DNA from: Gliomastix tumulicola
Lineage: Eukaryota > Ascomycota > Sordariomycetes > Hypocreales > Bionectriaceae
Reading direction: 5' to 3'
Assembly: GCA_001599755.1 (NCBI GenBank)
Contig: BCHX01000001.1
Span: forward strand, 5,394,001-5,458,000
Length of the DNA: 64,000 nt
Shown here: piece by piece, positions 45,799 to 58,100 of the stretch
Layout: the number at the start of each line of letters is the position of its first letter
Position numbering within the stretch: position 1 is the stretch's first letter
Program-made: the position numbers and the translations under genes
Notes under the pieces: model-generated
What the model was told of the DNA's origin: nothing
The model's input: the letters and a program-made list of their open reading frames with translations, nothing else
Database searches by the model: none

Positions 45799-47604
45799 TT
45801 ATTTGACTTCGTTGCGTCTTCTCGTGTACTTTGTCGGCGGGAAGAAGGTGGTCGCCGGAAGCTCAATTGTTGTCTCGAAGGATTAGGGTGGTTTTTTTGC
45901 AGGACCTGGACGAGCAAAGTTCGGGACAGTTGCGGTTATAGAGCGAGGGAAAGTGGTTCCACTTTCGAGGGCTCTGATTGGCTGGGTCGGGTGAGTAAGC
46001 AGCACCCTGCCTTTGGTCCTGGGCTGACGGTGCGGCGCTGGAGATTGGGGAGAGAATGACAAAACGCCAATTGGCTGACGCTGATAGGGCGAGGGGGGGG
46101 GGGAGCCAGCTGGGAGCTACCCGGCAAGAGAGCTTCACGGTTCACCGGTTGATCAAGATGCATTTAGGGGGGGACTTTATGATGACACAGCTCAATTCAC
46201 TACTACTAGTATGGCGGATGATCTCAATATTCTTGTCTAATAGCTGTGTTCAGAGCTGACAACTCATCTTAACGCATGAGTTTGACACAGAAGGCCTGAG
46301 CAGCAAGACAGAAATAGAAGGACGACGCATGTCTAATGTGTGGGATGCAAGCTGCTGCTCTTTTCTGTCTGCTACGATTAGGTAAGTCGCCGAGTCATGT
46401 CTTCGGAGTCGAGCTGTTGGCCGTCCAACAGTCACGTGTCGAGACATCGATGGGTCTCTGGAGAATTGCTTCATTTGCTCCGGTGCGTCGGCATGGGCGA
46501 ATCACATGTTGGGCGCTGGGCCGCATTGAGTCGGGAGACGCGGTAAGCTGCCAAGCATGGAGATCGGTCGTGTAAGTCGAAGTACCCGGTACTTGAGGGC
46601 GCTGGGGACCCGGTTGAGCAGTCCGCTGGAGAGAGCACTAAGGCATGTGTCCTCCCCGCCGCCATCGTTACGTATTAACGATCATCTCAACAGCTGCCTG
46701 GAGACAGCAGTAAGCCAAACAGGAATAACGGCATGTTGAGAAGAATATTGTTGATGAGATGCCAACCCTCAGCCAACCCTCCTCCGAGCTTCCCGGTCTG
46801 ATGTCACCTGCCGGTTGCTCGCGTGCGCAGGTTCTGGAGAACAGAGAGGATACCCGCTATGCCTGTACCATGAGCGAGCGAAAGAGCTCTTTCGTCTCAC
46901 CACCTGCTTCAAGAAAAAAGATGTGATGACAGCAGAACTTGGACTGAACCTCGATGACCAACCTAGAACAACTACTACTAGTAGTAATCAACGTTCTACC
47001 AGCTCCCTTCAACGGTGGCTTGGTCTGTTGAGGACCCGTTGGCTGTCTGAGAGTTTAGTGAGCGCCACAGCTGGAGTGAACACAAGTTCTCAAAGTACCG
47101 GGTACTTCCCCACGTCGCGAAATAGCAGGGCCGATAAAATGGGAAAGCAAGAGCACCGCGGCTCCTGCGAAATTTCCCCCTTTCGACGAAACTGACGGCT
47201 TCTGGCTCTCACTATTTTTTCTTCCTCCGTCCTTCTTTCCTTCCACCACATCACACGATCGATCCCTTTTGTATTGGGCTTCTGGGCGCGACCTTGCATA
47301 TAAGTCTGCGGAGGTGGCTTCTCTTCTTGTCATTCCTTCAATTGTAACTTTAATCTTTTCTTCCTCCACCCTCGCCCGAGCTTGTTGTTGCCGGCGAACG
47401 CCTCCTATCGGCCTCAACCTCCTGGTCTCCCCCCCAACCCATTCGACGCCCAAATACTGCGACCTTGGCCACTCTTCGTCCTTGCGTCCCTCCGCCCACG
47501 GTCGACTCTTCAGATTGCGTCCTCGGGTTTCTGGTTAGTCCAGCGTATAGACGATACCAAGATCACCCACCCCCCGGTAAAGCGAGGATCAGCCATCATA
47601 CACC
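45799..47604. promoter_or_regulatory. Divergent promoter region of COX6 and the elongase gene
   Basis: About 1.8 kb. ATTGG at 45977-45981 (about 210 bp before the COX6 ATG) and CCAATTGG at 46067-46074 (about 300 bp) are CCAAT elements. CCAAT-binding HAP complexes are known regulators of respiratory genes. Toward the elongase the DNA becomes a long pyrimidine-rich leader (about 47220-47600). No coding sequence recognised. Confidence 0.5.
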
Positions 47605-48818
47605 ATGTCTTCTCAGTCGCTTTTCGACCAGATCCCGGTGCCTACCATCGACCGCCCCTTCGGTGTGCACCTATGGCCCATCTTTGACAAGGCCTGGACG
47701 GCCGTCTTCGGCACGCCCGTTGACCAGTTCGAGTTCGTGCCCTTCGAGACGCCCATGTCGACCCTCAAGTCGACCTCGATCTTCATCGTCATCTACTACG
47801 CCGTCATCTTTGGTGGTCGCGAGCTCATGCGCAACCGCGAGCCCTTCCAGCTCAAGACGCTCTTCCTGATCCACAACTTCTACCTCACGGCCATCAGCGG
47901 TATCCTCCTTGTTCTCTTCATTGAGCAGCTCGTCCCCACCCTGTACCGCGAGGGCGTCTTCCATGCCATCTGCCACCATGATGGCGGCTGGACCCAGCCT
48001 CTGGTTGTCCTTTACTACGTAAGCTTGGCGTGCTCTGGTTGCTGGCTTGGAGCAATTGCTGACCCTGTGATGACCAGCTCAACTATCTGACCAAGTACCT
48101 GGAGCTCCTCGACACCGTCTTCCTGTTCCTCAAGAAGAAGCCTCTCAGTACGACGACACCTGAACACCTCTTTCGTATTGACCTCGCTAACTTGCGGCAG
48201 CTTTCCTCCACTGCTACCACCACGGTGCCACGGCTCTCCTCTGCTACACTCAGCTCATTGGTTCTACCTCTGTCTCCTGGGTCCCCATCACTCTCAACCT
48301 GACCGTGCACGTCGTCATGTACTGGTACTACTTCCAGAGTGCCCGTGGCGTCCGCATCTGGTGGAAGGAGTGGGTTACTCGTCTCCAGATCATCCAGTTC
48401 ATTATCGATCTCGGTAAGTCCAGAGGAGAAACAACAACCAGTAGTTGAGCTTAGAACTAATGTCTCTCTGTCCACAGGCTTCGTCTACTTCGCCTCTTAC
48501 ACCTACTTCACCTCGACCTACTTCCCCTTCATGCCCAACGCTGGCAAGTGCGCCGGTGAGGAGTTCGCTGCCTTCTCGGGTATTGCCATCCTCAGCTCGT
48601 ACCTGGTTCTCTTCATCTCCTTCTACGCCGCCACGTACAAGAAGTCTGGTGGCCAGAAGACCACTCGCAAGTCTCTCCGCCGCATGAGCCAGGCTCCTCT
48701 CCCCGACCTCCCGCACAGCAAGCCCGCCAGCAACGGCAGCGCCAACGGCAAGTCCAACGGTGCCACCACCACGGGCGCCAAGACCAACGGCGTCACCACG
48801 CGCTCGCGCAAGGCTTAA
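47605..48818 (+). CDS. Fatty-acid elongase (ELO family, very-long-chain 3-ketoacyl-CoA synthase)
   Basis: Exons 47605-48018, 48078-48147, 48201-48413 and 48478-48818 give 345 aa. ELO hallmarks are present: the HCYHH box (His165, His168, His169 in TFLHCYHHG), LNYLTKYLELLDTVFLFLKK before it, and VHVVMYWYYFQSARGVRIWW after it. The remaining sequence has several hydrophobic helices consistent with an ER membrane protein. The N-terminus PFGVHLWPIFDKAW and a Lys/Ser/Asn-rich hydrophilic tail resemble fungal Elo2/Elo3 (GNS1/SUR4) proteins. These condense malonyl-CoA with acyl-CoA to make very long chains for sphingolipids. Chain-length preference cannot be read from sequence alone. Introns are 59, 53 and 64 nt. 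Confidence 0.94.
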
Positions 48819-50486
48819 GGGACGAGTTGACCCGAGGTGAAGTTGGGGATGCTCAGTTCGACAGGCCATCTAGATGTCTATCTGTCGATATGGACAGCCA
48901 GATACAGGCTAGACAAAGACAAGTGGTTGAGACAGGCGGGGGGNAGAGAAAAGTGTACATTAGATCATGTCGTCGGCGTCAGGTAGACAGGCGGAAGGGC
49001 GATGCGATGCGATGCGATACTAATAATGGGTAGGTTGGATTTCTCGCGCAAGTTTTCTTACTGGTCTCGGGAGAACATATCAGGACAGGGCAACAAGACA
49101 ACACACACAAGACGACGCATGATGATGGATGGCGCACGATTGGGCGGTCTTTAAAACCTTCATGCCCTCCTTGACCTTTTCCGTCAAGGTCATCCAGACC
49201 TGTTGAACTGGAGAGGATGGCTTTGGTGGTCAGGGGGTGTTGCGCTACTACCTCTTTTTTAATTTTTTTCTGAGTTCATAATCAGCCAGAGTCAATTAAT
49301 GAATTGAAAATATACTAGACAGCAACAAGCTTGTGATGTCTCTCCTAGTCTGACCTTCCGGAGCTGAGGTGTCTGAGGGGAGGGTTCCAGGGGTGAGATT
49401 GATCAGGGGGGATCTGCAGCGTTACGCCCTACGACGCACTGGCCGTGAATCCAGAGGCACAGCACAGCCTGGCAGTGCGCCTGCAGTCGCCGTAAAACAT
49501 CCATGGATCGTAAAACATGACGGGAGGGAGGGAGGTGCGTTGCGCTGGCGCAGGTATCCGCCCCCTTTACCGATAGTGACTACGGAGCGGTCTGGCTGCT
49601 GTCATTGGGCAGACGGACTATCCACGAGTAATGAAGTGCCCGTCCAGTTGTTCGTGCTGCCGCCGCCGTTTCTGGGCCGCTGGAGGCCACACAACGGACA
49701 CATGGACCGCCGCTGGACAAGGCCCGCAGCCTATCACAGAGACGAGCCCTTGCCCCGATGCTGTCATACAAAGCAGACCCCTGAGAGCTGGGCCCCCCCA
49801 ATCGAACCCTGGGAAACAATGGGAGGGAACAGTGGGTACCCGCTACAGGTCTTCTAAGTTCTAACGGTAGCGGCCTTTAGGCCTGAACAGCACTACAGTT
49901 TGCCCGCTATACGGAGTAGCTTCAGCGGACTGGAATCCTAAGGGGAGCAGTAGCATCCATGATCCTGGAGGAGTCGTCCCGTCTTTTTACCCTCACTCCG
50001 GGCCTCTCATTTGGCCGAGCAAGCGAGCACAGCAGCTAGATCGGCAGTTGTTATATTTTTATCTTCGCTGTTTTCCTGTCCTTGTTCATTATCCTTAATT
50101 GTTTTTCAGCGATCTACCTTTTCTTCAAAGCTCAGCTTGTGCCATCCGGCCTGTCACTGTGCTCTCTCCTCCCTTCTGCTTCGCCGTCGCCCCTCGTCCC
50201 TCCTCCCCTCGTTGGACTCCTTGGGCAGACCTGCAGTGATTCTAGTATACTCAACATTTGCATAGGTGCAAGGACGGGGAGCTTGCCACTAGGTACTACT
50301 CTAGGCATATCATACTTTACCAGGCGCCGCCTTCTTTGTCTGCAGAAGAGAAAGAGGACATATATACCTGACCCCGAGGGACGCAATTGCACAAGTTTCC
50401 CCCTCTCCCCCCTCGCCCAACAGCGGCCCAGTCAGATCCTGTCCATCAGAGAGGTCTAGCAGCCAGCCACGCTCCCTCAGCCCAAG
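48819..50486. other. Intergenic between elongase and F-box gene
   Basis: About 1.7 kb between two plus-strand genes. It has an isolated N at 48944 in a G-run, a GATGC repeat (about 48999-49018), an AT-rich patch (about 49250-49320) and a T/C-rich leader (about 50050-50250) before the F-box gene. No gene recognised. Confidence 0.6.
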
Positions 50487-52490
50487 ATGAGACTCCCCTT
50501 CCGCCGCAAGGACAAGGACAAGAAGAAGAAGAACAGCGGCAGCAGCGACTACGACTACGCGTCCTACGCGAGCCACCACGAGCGCAGGGTCTCCTACCCC
50601 CCGCCGACGCACCGCTCCGCCGCGCTGCTCGCCCGCCTGCCGCCGCCGCTCCTGCAGCGCATCTTCGGCTTCGTGTGCCCCAACTCGTGCGACAACAGCT
50701 ACGAGACGTGCGAGCGGAGCGCCCTGGACAATGGGTGCATGCTCTGCAACGTGCGCGACCTGTCGCATTGCGTCGCCGTGTGCCGGGAGTGGCGGCGGTC
50801 GGCGGTGCCTGTGCTGTAAGGACATGAAAAAGGCTGTCTGGAAAAAGTGATACGGAGCTGCTGTTTTTAGCTGACTTGACTCTCTCTCTCTCTCTGCTTC
50901 AGATACCACAGCGTGCGCATCGACCCCGTGCACTACTGCGACCGCGAGGCCATCCTGGCCGAGAAGCGCAAGAAGACACGCTTCGACCGCAACGGCATCC
51001 CCGAAGACCCGGCCCAGGCGCGCCTGCGCCTCTTCCGCCGCACCGTCCGCGACGACCCGACGCGCCTGGGCCGGATGGTCCAGTTCCTCAAGATCCCCTA
51101 CATGCTGCGCGAGTCGAGCCACGTCGAGCTGGCGCAGACCATCGCCGTGCTGCCCAACCTGCACTACGTCGACCTACCCGAGGGCATGTTCGCCGACGAG
51201 CCGAGCCTCGCAACGCTGCGCCTCGAGGTCCAGGCGCGCTGCCCAAACATCCGCAAGACGACGTACAACGCGGGCTCGGAGCAGAGCCTCGCGCAGCTGG
51301 CGTCGGGCCGCGTGTGGACGCGGCTCGAGGTGCTGGAGCTCAACGGGATCAACGTCGACCCCATGACCATGCGGGCCGTGCTGGGCTCCCTGGGGAACCT
51401 GCGGGCGCTCAAGGTGGCCGAGTCGCAGAGCTTCTCGGACGAGGTGCTCGTCGCGGACGACGGGATGCCGTCGCTGCCGCCGCTCGAGGAGATGGTGCTC
51501 AAGGACGTGCCGCGGGTGACCATTGCGGGACTCGTGGACTACCTCGCGTGGCAGGAGACGCAGAACGCGCTCAAGGTGCTCACGCTCAAGGACACGGGCG
51601 TGCACCCGTCGAGCGTGGCCGACATCCTCATCATGGCCTCGTCGCTGGACACGCTGGCCCTGCAGTCGCGCGTGACGGACGCCTTCCCGCACGGCGTGCG
51701 CCCGCTGGCGTCCAAGACGCTCACGACGCTCCGCTTCGAGGTCTCGGGCGAGTCCGCGCACGGGTCCTTCTCGGCCCTCGAGACGGGCTACTACAACTAC
51801 CTCACCTCGTCCATCCTCGGCGGCGGCTTCCCCAACCTGCGCAGGCTGTACGTGCTCGACGACGCCATGCCCGAGAAGCTGCAGGGCCTGCCGCCGCCGA
51901 ACGCGGCCTTTGCCGGCGGGCGCGCGCGCTCGAGCAGCTTCACGGCCGCGTCCCACGGCAACGTGGCGCCCATGCCGCCGCCGCCGCCGCCGTCCATGCG
52001 GTTGTCTCCCGACGGACCAACCGGCCTCGGGCCGCCGCAGCGCAGGCCCATCTCCAACGTTCCCCCGACCAACCGCTTCAGCTCCAACAACCCCTTCGCC
52101 CAGTCCAGCCAGCCCTACTCCCCACCCCCGCTGCACACCCTCGAGGTCTTCACCAAGAGCGACGAGCTCGGCAAGTGGAACTTCTCCCGCGTCGACTCCC
52201 TCCACCACCTCGCGGCTCCCAGCCGCCACGCCAACAAGGGCCCCGCGGGGGCCAACGGACGTCCCGTCAGCAGCTACGGGCTCGGCGCGGACGTCCAGGG
52301 CCTCGGCTGGGACGGCAACGAGGCGCGGCGCAGCGTCATGGTCGGCAGCGGCGTCGGCGCGTTCCTCGCTGTGCCCGGGCCGGAGGATAATCCCTTTGGG
52401 GGCGCCGGCGGTGGGATGTCCTCGGATCCGTGGCGGCCGAAGAGCAGCGGGGGNGCGTCTGTCAAGTCGAACCGTGATCTGTGGAGGTGA
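50487..52490 (+). CDS. F-box-like protein with leucine-rich body (function unknown)
   Basis: Exons 50487-50815 and 50903-52490 give 638 aa. The N-terminus is strongly basic (MRLPFRRKDKDKKKKNSG). Residues about 46-112 look like an F-box: LLARLPPPLLQRIFGFVCP, a Cys-containing insert (NSCDNSYETCERSAL), then LSHCVAVCREWRRSAVPVLY. The body to about 420 has spaced Leu motifs (AVLPNLHYVDLPEG, RLEVLELNGINVD, NLRALKVAES, LKVLTLKDTG) like irregular LRRs. The tail is Pro/Ser/Gly-rich with a poly-Pro run. F-box proteins usually recruit substrates to SCF ubiquitin ligases; the substrate is unknown. An N at 52454 leaves one codon undetermined without shifting frame. Third positions are almost all G/C, and the 87-nt intron contains a CT microsatellite. 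Confidence 0.8.
50879..50896. repeat. CT microsatellite forming the intron polypyrimidine tract
   Basis: (CT)n just before the acceptor of the F-box gene intron, ending TGCTTCAG. It probably acts as the polypyrimidine tract. Confidence 0.8.
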
Positions 52491-53309
52491 GAAGATGCAC
52501 ACGGACAAGGACAGCCATTCATTCATTCATTTCCCTTTTTCCCTTTTCTTCATGAGCTGGCGGGAACCAGCACCCCTCAGGTGATAACGAGACTACGGCG
52601 AGGAGAGAAACGAGGCATCAGACCAATGAGAAGCCTCCATTGGACCCCAAAACTCAATGGTGTATAAGAAACAAATGTCAGGGGACCGGATTTGGGGCAC
52701 GGCTTGAATCATGTTTGGTGTCGAGGCTCGCAGCACTAAGACGTTAGTTTTAACCTTGTTGTTGTTGGTGATGGGAGAACCAGTTTCTGTCCGGGTTAGC
52801 ATGCTTCTATTGTCAAATCTGCTATACAAAAAGGGTATACTTAGGGTCACGGGCTTTTTTTTATCTCATGAATAAGTAATCATTGTTACTTCTGGGTACG
52901 GTGAACAATTGCGTCAACCGTTGGTGCAAGGTGCCGGTAATCTGATGTCACGACATTCCAAAGCTTAGCCAGGTTGATTGTATCACAATGGACTGGGAAA
53001 TGTTGTGTAGATGCATTATGTTATTCGTTAGAGCCGCTTAGGGTCTCATTCCATACTTAGTCATACGTCGTGACAGGTACTACTATTATACAGGTATAGC
53101 ATGGGCGATATTGTGCCGTGTTCCAAACTAGAATCCCAAACGCTTAGATTCCCCAATTTCAATAGTCGTGATGATGTGAAACAGGAATCGTTCCAATAGG
53201 AAAAAAAAAATATGACGCCAGATATCCAACATTTCCAGTCGCTTGCCAAGGGAAAGAAAAAAAAAAAAAAAGTAGACAGTAGAGAAACATACGACTCAAG
53301 AGGAGCCGC
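52491..53309. other. Intergenic between convergent F-box gene and minus-strand gene
   Basis: About 820 bp, AT-richer than its surroundings, with A-runs at about 53199-53208 and 53256-53270. No gene recognised. Confidence 0.6.
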
Positions 53310-55165
53310 CTAGACAATGAGCACCTGCGAGACCCAGCGGTCGAACCAGAACTGCATCTCGCCGTGGAGGTCATACTGGCGCCAGTCGAGGCGCCTGCCG
53401 TTGTCGACCATAGGAACCATAATGGGCTCCGACGTGATGGCGGTGACGAACACCTCGCCGAGACCCCATCTCATGCTCTGCCTCCTGTCGCCGGCGGGGG
53501 CGATGCAGATCTTGGAAGGGGAGTCGTACAGGACGACGGGGTCGTCGCCGATGCGGCACTGCCCGATGGCGCGCGCCCCTCCATTGGCGTACTCGATGAG
53601 GATGCCCTTGCAGAAGCGGGTGACGGGGTCCTCAAAGACAGAGAGGTGGACGGCGCCGTCGAGGTGGGCAGTGGAGAAGCAGCCACGGCCGACGCGAGGC
53701 GTGGCGATGGGGTGCAGCTGCGAAGCATCAATGGGGACGGGGTGCTCCCTATTCTGAGGGAAGGCGCCGATGATGGCAAGCGGGTTGCCCTCTGCGACGT
53801 TGTGGACGAGCTTCGTGCCGGGGCCGGTGAGGGTGAAGACGTGGCGGGAGGTGCGCTTCTCGTCAGAGCCGACGCTGAAGTCACCAGCCAGCTCAGTGCG
53901 GAAGAGGTAGGCCGGGTTGTTGAGCAGGTGGCCGCCATCAGTGATGCTCCTGCGGACGCCGAAACCCTGGACCTGATCATCGACAGTGAAGGGCACATGC
54001 ACCCAGGAAGAGATCTCCTGATGCCGGGGCGAAAGCTTGTCGAATGTCTCGTGGGCCGTGGGCTGGGCGCTGGTGTGAGCATGGATGGCGTAGGTGTCCT
54101 TCGAGGTCATGAAGAAGGTCAGACCGTAGCAGGAGTCCAGATCGATGGTCCTGAGGGCCATGGACTGGCGGGCCAGGGCGGTGTGGTAGATGAGCGACTC
54201 CTGGAGAGGAGGAGGGTAGGGGCGGTCCCAGAGCTTGAACTGATGAGGCAGGTCCTCGGGCATGTTCAGGTGGCCGAGCTTCATATCGAAGTCCACAGTG
54301 ACGTCCGGGAAGCAGGCCTCGTGGTCCAGGACGAAGGCGAGGTCGTCGTACCTAGACTCAGACGGCGCTGGAATCTCGGACAGGCGGCAGATCTGCCACA
54401 GACCGCGGGAGTCGATGACAAGATGGATGAAGGGCTTGTCCGTGTTCCCCTGCTCAATGACCGGTGCGGCACCGCGTTCCCAAGAGGCAATGTCCTGGAT
54501 GGGGACCTTCCACATGGACTTAGTCTCGTCCCCAGCGGTGTAGTCGATGAGGTCGAGAACGGAGGCGAGCCGGAAGGCGGTGCTGTCCGAGGCGAATTCG
54601 CTCACAAGATCGGCAAGTTCGAGGGGCAGGTCGAGGAGGCCGGGGATGCCGCAGGCGTGAGCGGCTACCCGAAGAGCACGGCAGTTGTCGATGACCTTGG
54701 AGGGCTCGAGGTGCAGGGCGGGCACGTTCTTCCAGGGATACATCCAGCTGGCGGCGTTGAAGAGGCGGGCCAGCTTGTCGCTCCCCTGGACGGAGCGATT
54801 GTAGAGGTTGTAGCAGTCGACGTGGACAGTGGCCGTCTCGGGGCCGTTGGGACACCTCTTGCATCCCGACACCCGGCAGATAGTGCCCTCTCGGGTCTGG
54901 TTCCAGCCTGGCTTTTCGGTGTCATAGGATGGGTATTCGAAGGCCCTGACCACTCGTGGTGCTTCCGAGCTAGCGTCCTTCATAACTATCGGACGGTCAG
55001 TCTCGCGAGCTCATCAGACATTTCCACAGACGGTGTTTACTCACGGCAGATGGTGTGTTCTTGCTTTTGGAAAGCGAAGCCGCAGGCACCACAGGTGGGC
55101 CGAAGTCGCAGGTGCCTGGTGGTGTCGGCAGCCTCCATCATCTGGTCGAGCATTTCGACAAGCAT
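53310..55165 (-). CDS. Conserved-looking protein of unknown function with Cys/His N-terminus
   Basis: Exons 55045-55165 and 53310-54985 join, with a 59-nt intron and a GACTGAC branch point, to 598 aa. I do not recognise the family. The N-terminus carries paired cysteines (TCGACGFAF, HTIC, then CRVSGCKRCPNG and HVDCYNLYN), a possible zinc-binding module. A short F-box-like stretch follows (LLDLPLELADLVSEFASDS). The long middle is a mixed alpha/beta sequence with many conserved-type Trp, Tyr and Gly residues and no transmembrane segment or signal peptide (for example LVIDSRGLWQICRLSEIP, RTIDLDSCYGLTFFMTSKD). It ends WRQYDLHGEMQFWFDRWVSQ. Coding is supported by splice sites and uninterrupted GC-biased codons. 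A zinc-binding or F-box-associated role is only a guess. Confidence 0.8.
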
Positions 55166-58100
55166 GCTGGCTGTGTTGTGATTGATTGAGCTGCCGGGTA
55201 AGAGTGAAAAGAAACAGCTGTAGGATTAGATCTGATGGAAAGGTCCAGGTGGAGGGAGGGGAGGGGAGCAGGACGCAGGGTGAGATCGGGTCATGGCAAG
55301 TATTAATACGGTATCCTTGCATCCCAACAAGTTCGAGTTCAGCTCTGGCGGTCACGCCTGCTCGGGTTTAGCAAGAGCCCAGGTGTGGATTCTGATCTGC
55401 CCCACCGCCCAGTACCGCCCAGTGCTGCCCAGACCCCCGCCGCGCAGCCTGTGCATCCCGTGTCCCCCCTGTAGGTGGCCCCTGTAGGCCCTGCAAGCGC
55501 TGCAGCTACAGGGGGGCCGACCACGCCAGCCGAGCCCTTCCAGCCCGTTCCCCGGCCTCCGCCCAGCGCACCAAGACCGACAAAGGTCTGCCTTTCAGCG
55601 CCGCCAGTCAGCAGAAACGGGCGGCCGAGAGGCCCCGAATAGGCACTTTGGACGCAGCAAGTGAAAAAAAAGAAAAGAGCCCCTCCATTCCAAATGGGCG
55701 GCGGGCTTTGCTGCATCAACGTGGCAATGCACGCCTCGGTCTTGGTGTCCATTGGTCCACGATTTGAGTCAACCAGACGATCATGCCCCAAGCAAGCCGC
55801 GGGTGTCTAATTACCTGATTTCATGTCCAACCAGGCGAGGCATTGCTGGAACTATGCGCCCGGAATTCGTCGCTGTCCATTTCCTGTCCAGATGGTGCCA
55901 GATCAAATCAGTCATCCTTGCTGCCGGTTTCAAAGCGTCGGTGCGCCAGCCGGAGTCCGTCCACCAGGGTCCCTTACTCGTACAGGTCACAATGGAGAAG
56001 ACGGAGCTCGTCGTGTGAGGCAGTGTCATCCCTGACTCTGCGTGTCTCAATTCCCAATGCCGGTCCAAGACATACGAGGTACGAATTGCGCGTCCCTCCC
56101 TCATTGTGCTTGCCAGCCATCGAGGCAGCCAGCGCAACACCACCAGCGCAGCGATCCCATCCTTCTTCGCGTCCGTCGCATAGAGAGGTGCGCCTCCAGG
56201 CCTAGACTCGCTGCACGGTGATGGACTATTGACGCCTCTCGCATGTCGCTGCAGGAAAAAAGAAAAGTGCATCGGCCCTCCTGCCATGTAACCACACCAC
56301 GCCCACATGCTGCTGCTCCCCGCACTCTAGACTCACGTCTAAACAGGCCGCTGGGTCCCGTCTCTCTTCCTGTTGCTGTCTTTTCTCCAGGCTGCTCCTT
56401 CGTCTGGCCCGTCACGAGGACTGCAAGTCTGTCACCCGCCAACGCTGCCTCTGGCATCCATCGATCGGCCCCCCCTCTAACGGGGTCCGGAATCCACGGG
56501 ATCGGGTTTCTCACCTTCCTACACGGTCAATCCCGTCGGGTTTGGGGCTCCATTCCCCAGAACCAGCCCTGGGCTGGGCTCGCCTGGACTGGTTTCCGTG
56601 GCGGCGTTGCACACAGCCTCCCTCCCCTTGCCTTGTGCTGCTGCCCAGCGTTCCCATGAGCAATGACGCGTTTCCAATCGAATCGCCGGATCTTACGTCA
56701 ATCGTTACGAGTCCCCCTTCCCCCCCCCCTTTCAGATCCAGGGTCCATGCGAAATGGCCAGTGGGCAAATGCCGGTGTCGCGCTGATCGCATCTCTCTGA
56801 CAGTTGCCAAACATTTTGCTCTCTCTCCTCTGGGTAAGGGTGGTGAAATCCCGGCGCTCGTCTAGCGCAAGCAGGACCGAAAGGAGTCTTCCCCCAAGAG
56901 GAGGGATTCAGCACTAATTTAGGGAATGCACCCAACAGCCTTCGACCCGACAAGCCTACGGCACAGGCACATGGCCAGCCCAGCCGCCGCCCTCTTAGCC
57001 GCCGCTGAGCTGGACCTCTCTAGTGCGTCCTCTAGCCCAAGCCACGGCACCGTAGCTCGGACTCCTGCTGGCGCGCGCGCGCACCCGAGGCTCTCGCTTG
57101 AAGATTTTCTTCTTCTTTGGTGTCCGTTCAGGGCGACGCCCGGGGGGGAGGGAGGGCCAGGAGAAAGGGGGCTTGCCGCGGGACGGGATACGGGATTCGC
57201 GACGACCCAAGGAAAAAAAAGGAAAAACTTCAACCTGGCACACGACCATGACAACCAAGCGACCCCCTCCGACGATCCACCCCCGGGTTTTCGCAATGGA
57301 GATGTCGATCTTGCTGCTGTTGCTGGGCTGGCCACATCTTAACAGGGCGTTGTTATGTGTGTCTGTGTCAAGTCACCAGCCAGCCAGCCCACCATTGGGA
57401 GGGACAGACCAGCACAGCACAGCCTGTCAGAGGACAGATCTTGCCCATCGTGGGTTGCATCTTTCTTATCGCTCCCCATCCCACTGATCTCCTCCTCCGC
57501 CACCGATATTGATTTCATATTGATCCGTACATTGCATCACATTTACCCACGATCGGCACAGTGACACGCAAGATGCCATTGCAACTTTGGACACTTTCCT
57601 GGCGTGATGGGGACTCAGTGTGGGAGGGCAGATGCATCGCCATCAGGAAATAAGAAGCTGCGTCCCCGCCGTGAAGACATACCAGCTCACACATATTACC
57701 ACTTGATATGGGGACTATTGCATCATACGGCATGCCGCGTATATGTCGCATGGCCAACCGGCTTGCAATTTTTCCTGCTCGCATGTACGTCTCCGCCGGC
57801 TGCGACTTTGAATGTGAGTGTCATGCCATGTCATGACATGATCATCTAGAGCCGGTTGCTGGGAGATCATGACCTGATCCGACTTCGTTCCGACTGTTGA
57901 TCTCGGTCGATGACTCGGATGTCTCGCCGCCGTTCCCAACTCGATAAAACTTGCTCGAGACATCACGTTGCATTTTCCGAATCATTGCTTACCCTTCCAT
58001 GATGGTCCGTCGAGCATTCCTGTGACATTGGTCCAGAAATCACCGAGACGCTCTAGGGTAGGCTCCCAATGACTCAAGCCATGGATGCCCTCCATCACCA

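Noticed and set aside
45298..46059. 253-aa plus-strand frame across COX6 exon 1 and promoter
   Set aside because: Antisense to a well-supported gene and with no recognisable domain.
50876..52390. 504-aa Arg/Ala/Pro-rich frame overlapping the F-box gene on the same strand
   Set aside because: A shifted frame of the GC3-rich F-box exon 2; no splice or start support.
53364..55181. 605-aa open frame on the plus strand opposite the unknown minus-strand gene
   Set aside because: It mirrors the spliced gene on the other strand, has unnatural composition (Val, Gly, Asp, Glu repeats), no motifs, and is explained by GC-biased codons.
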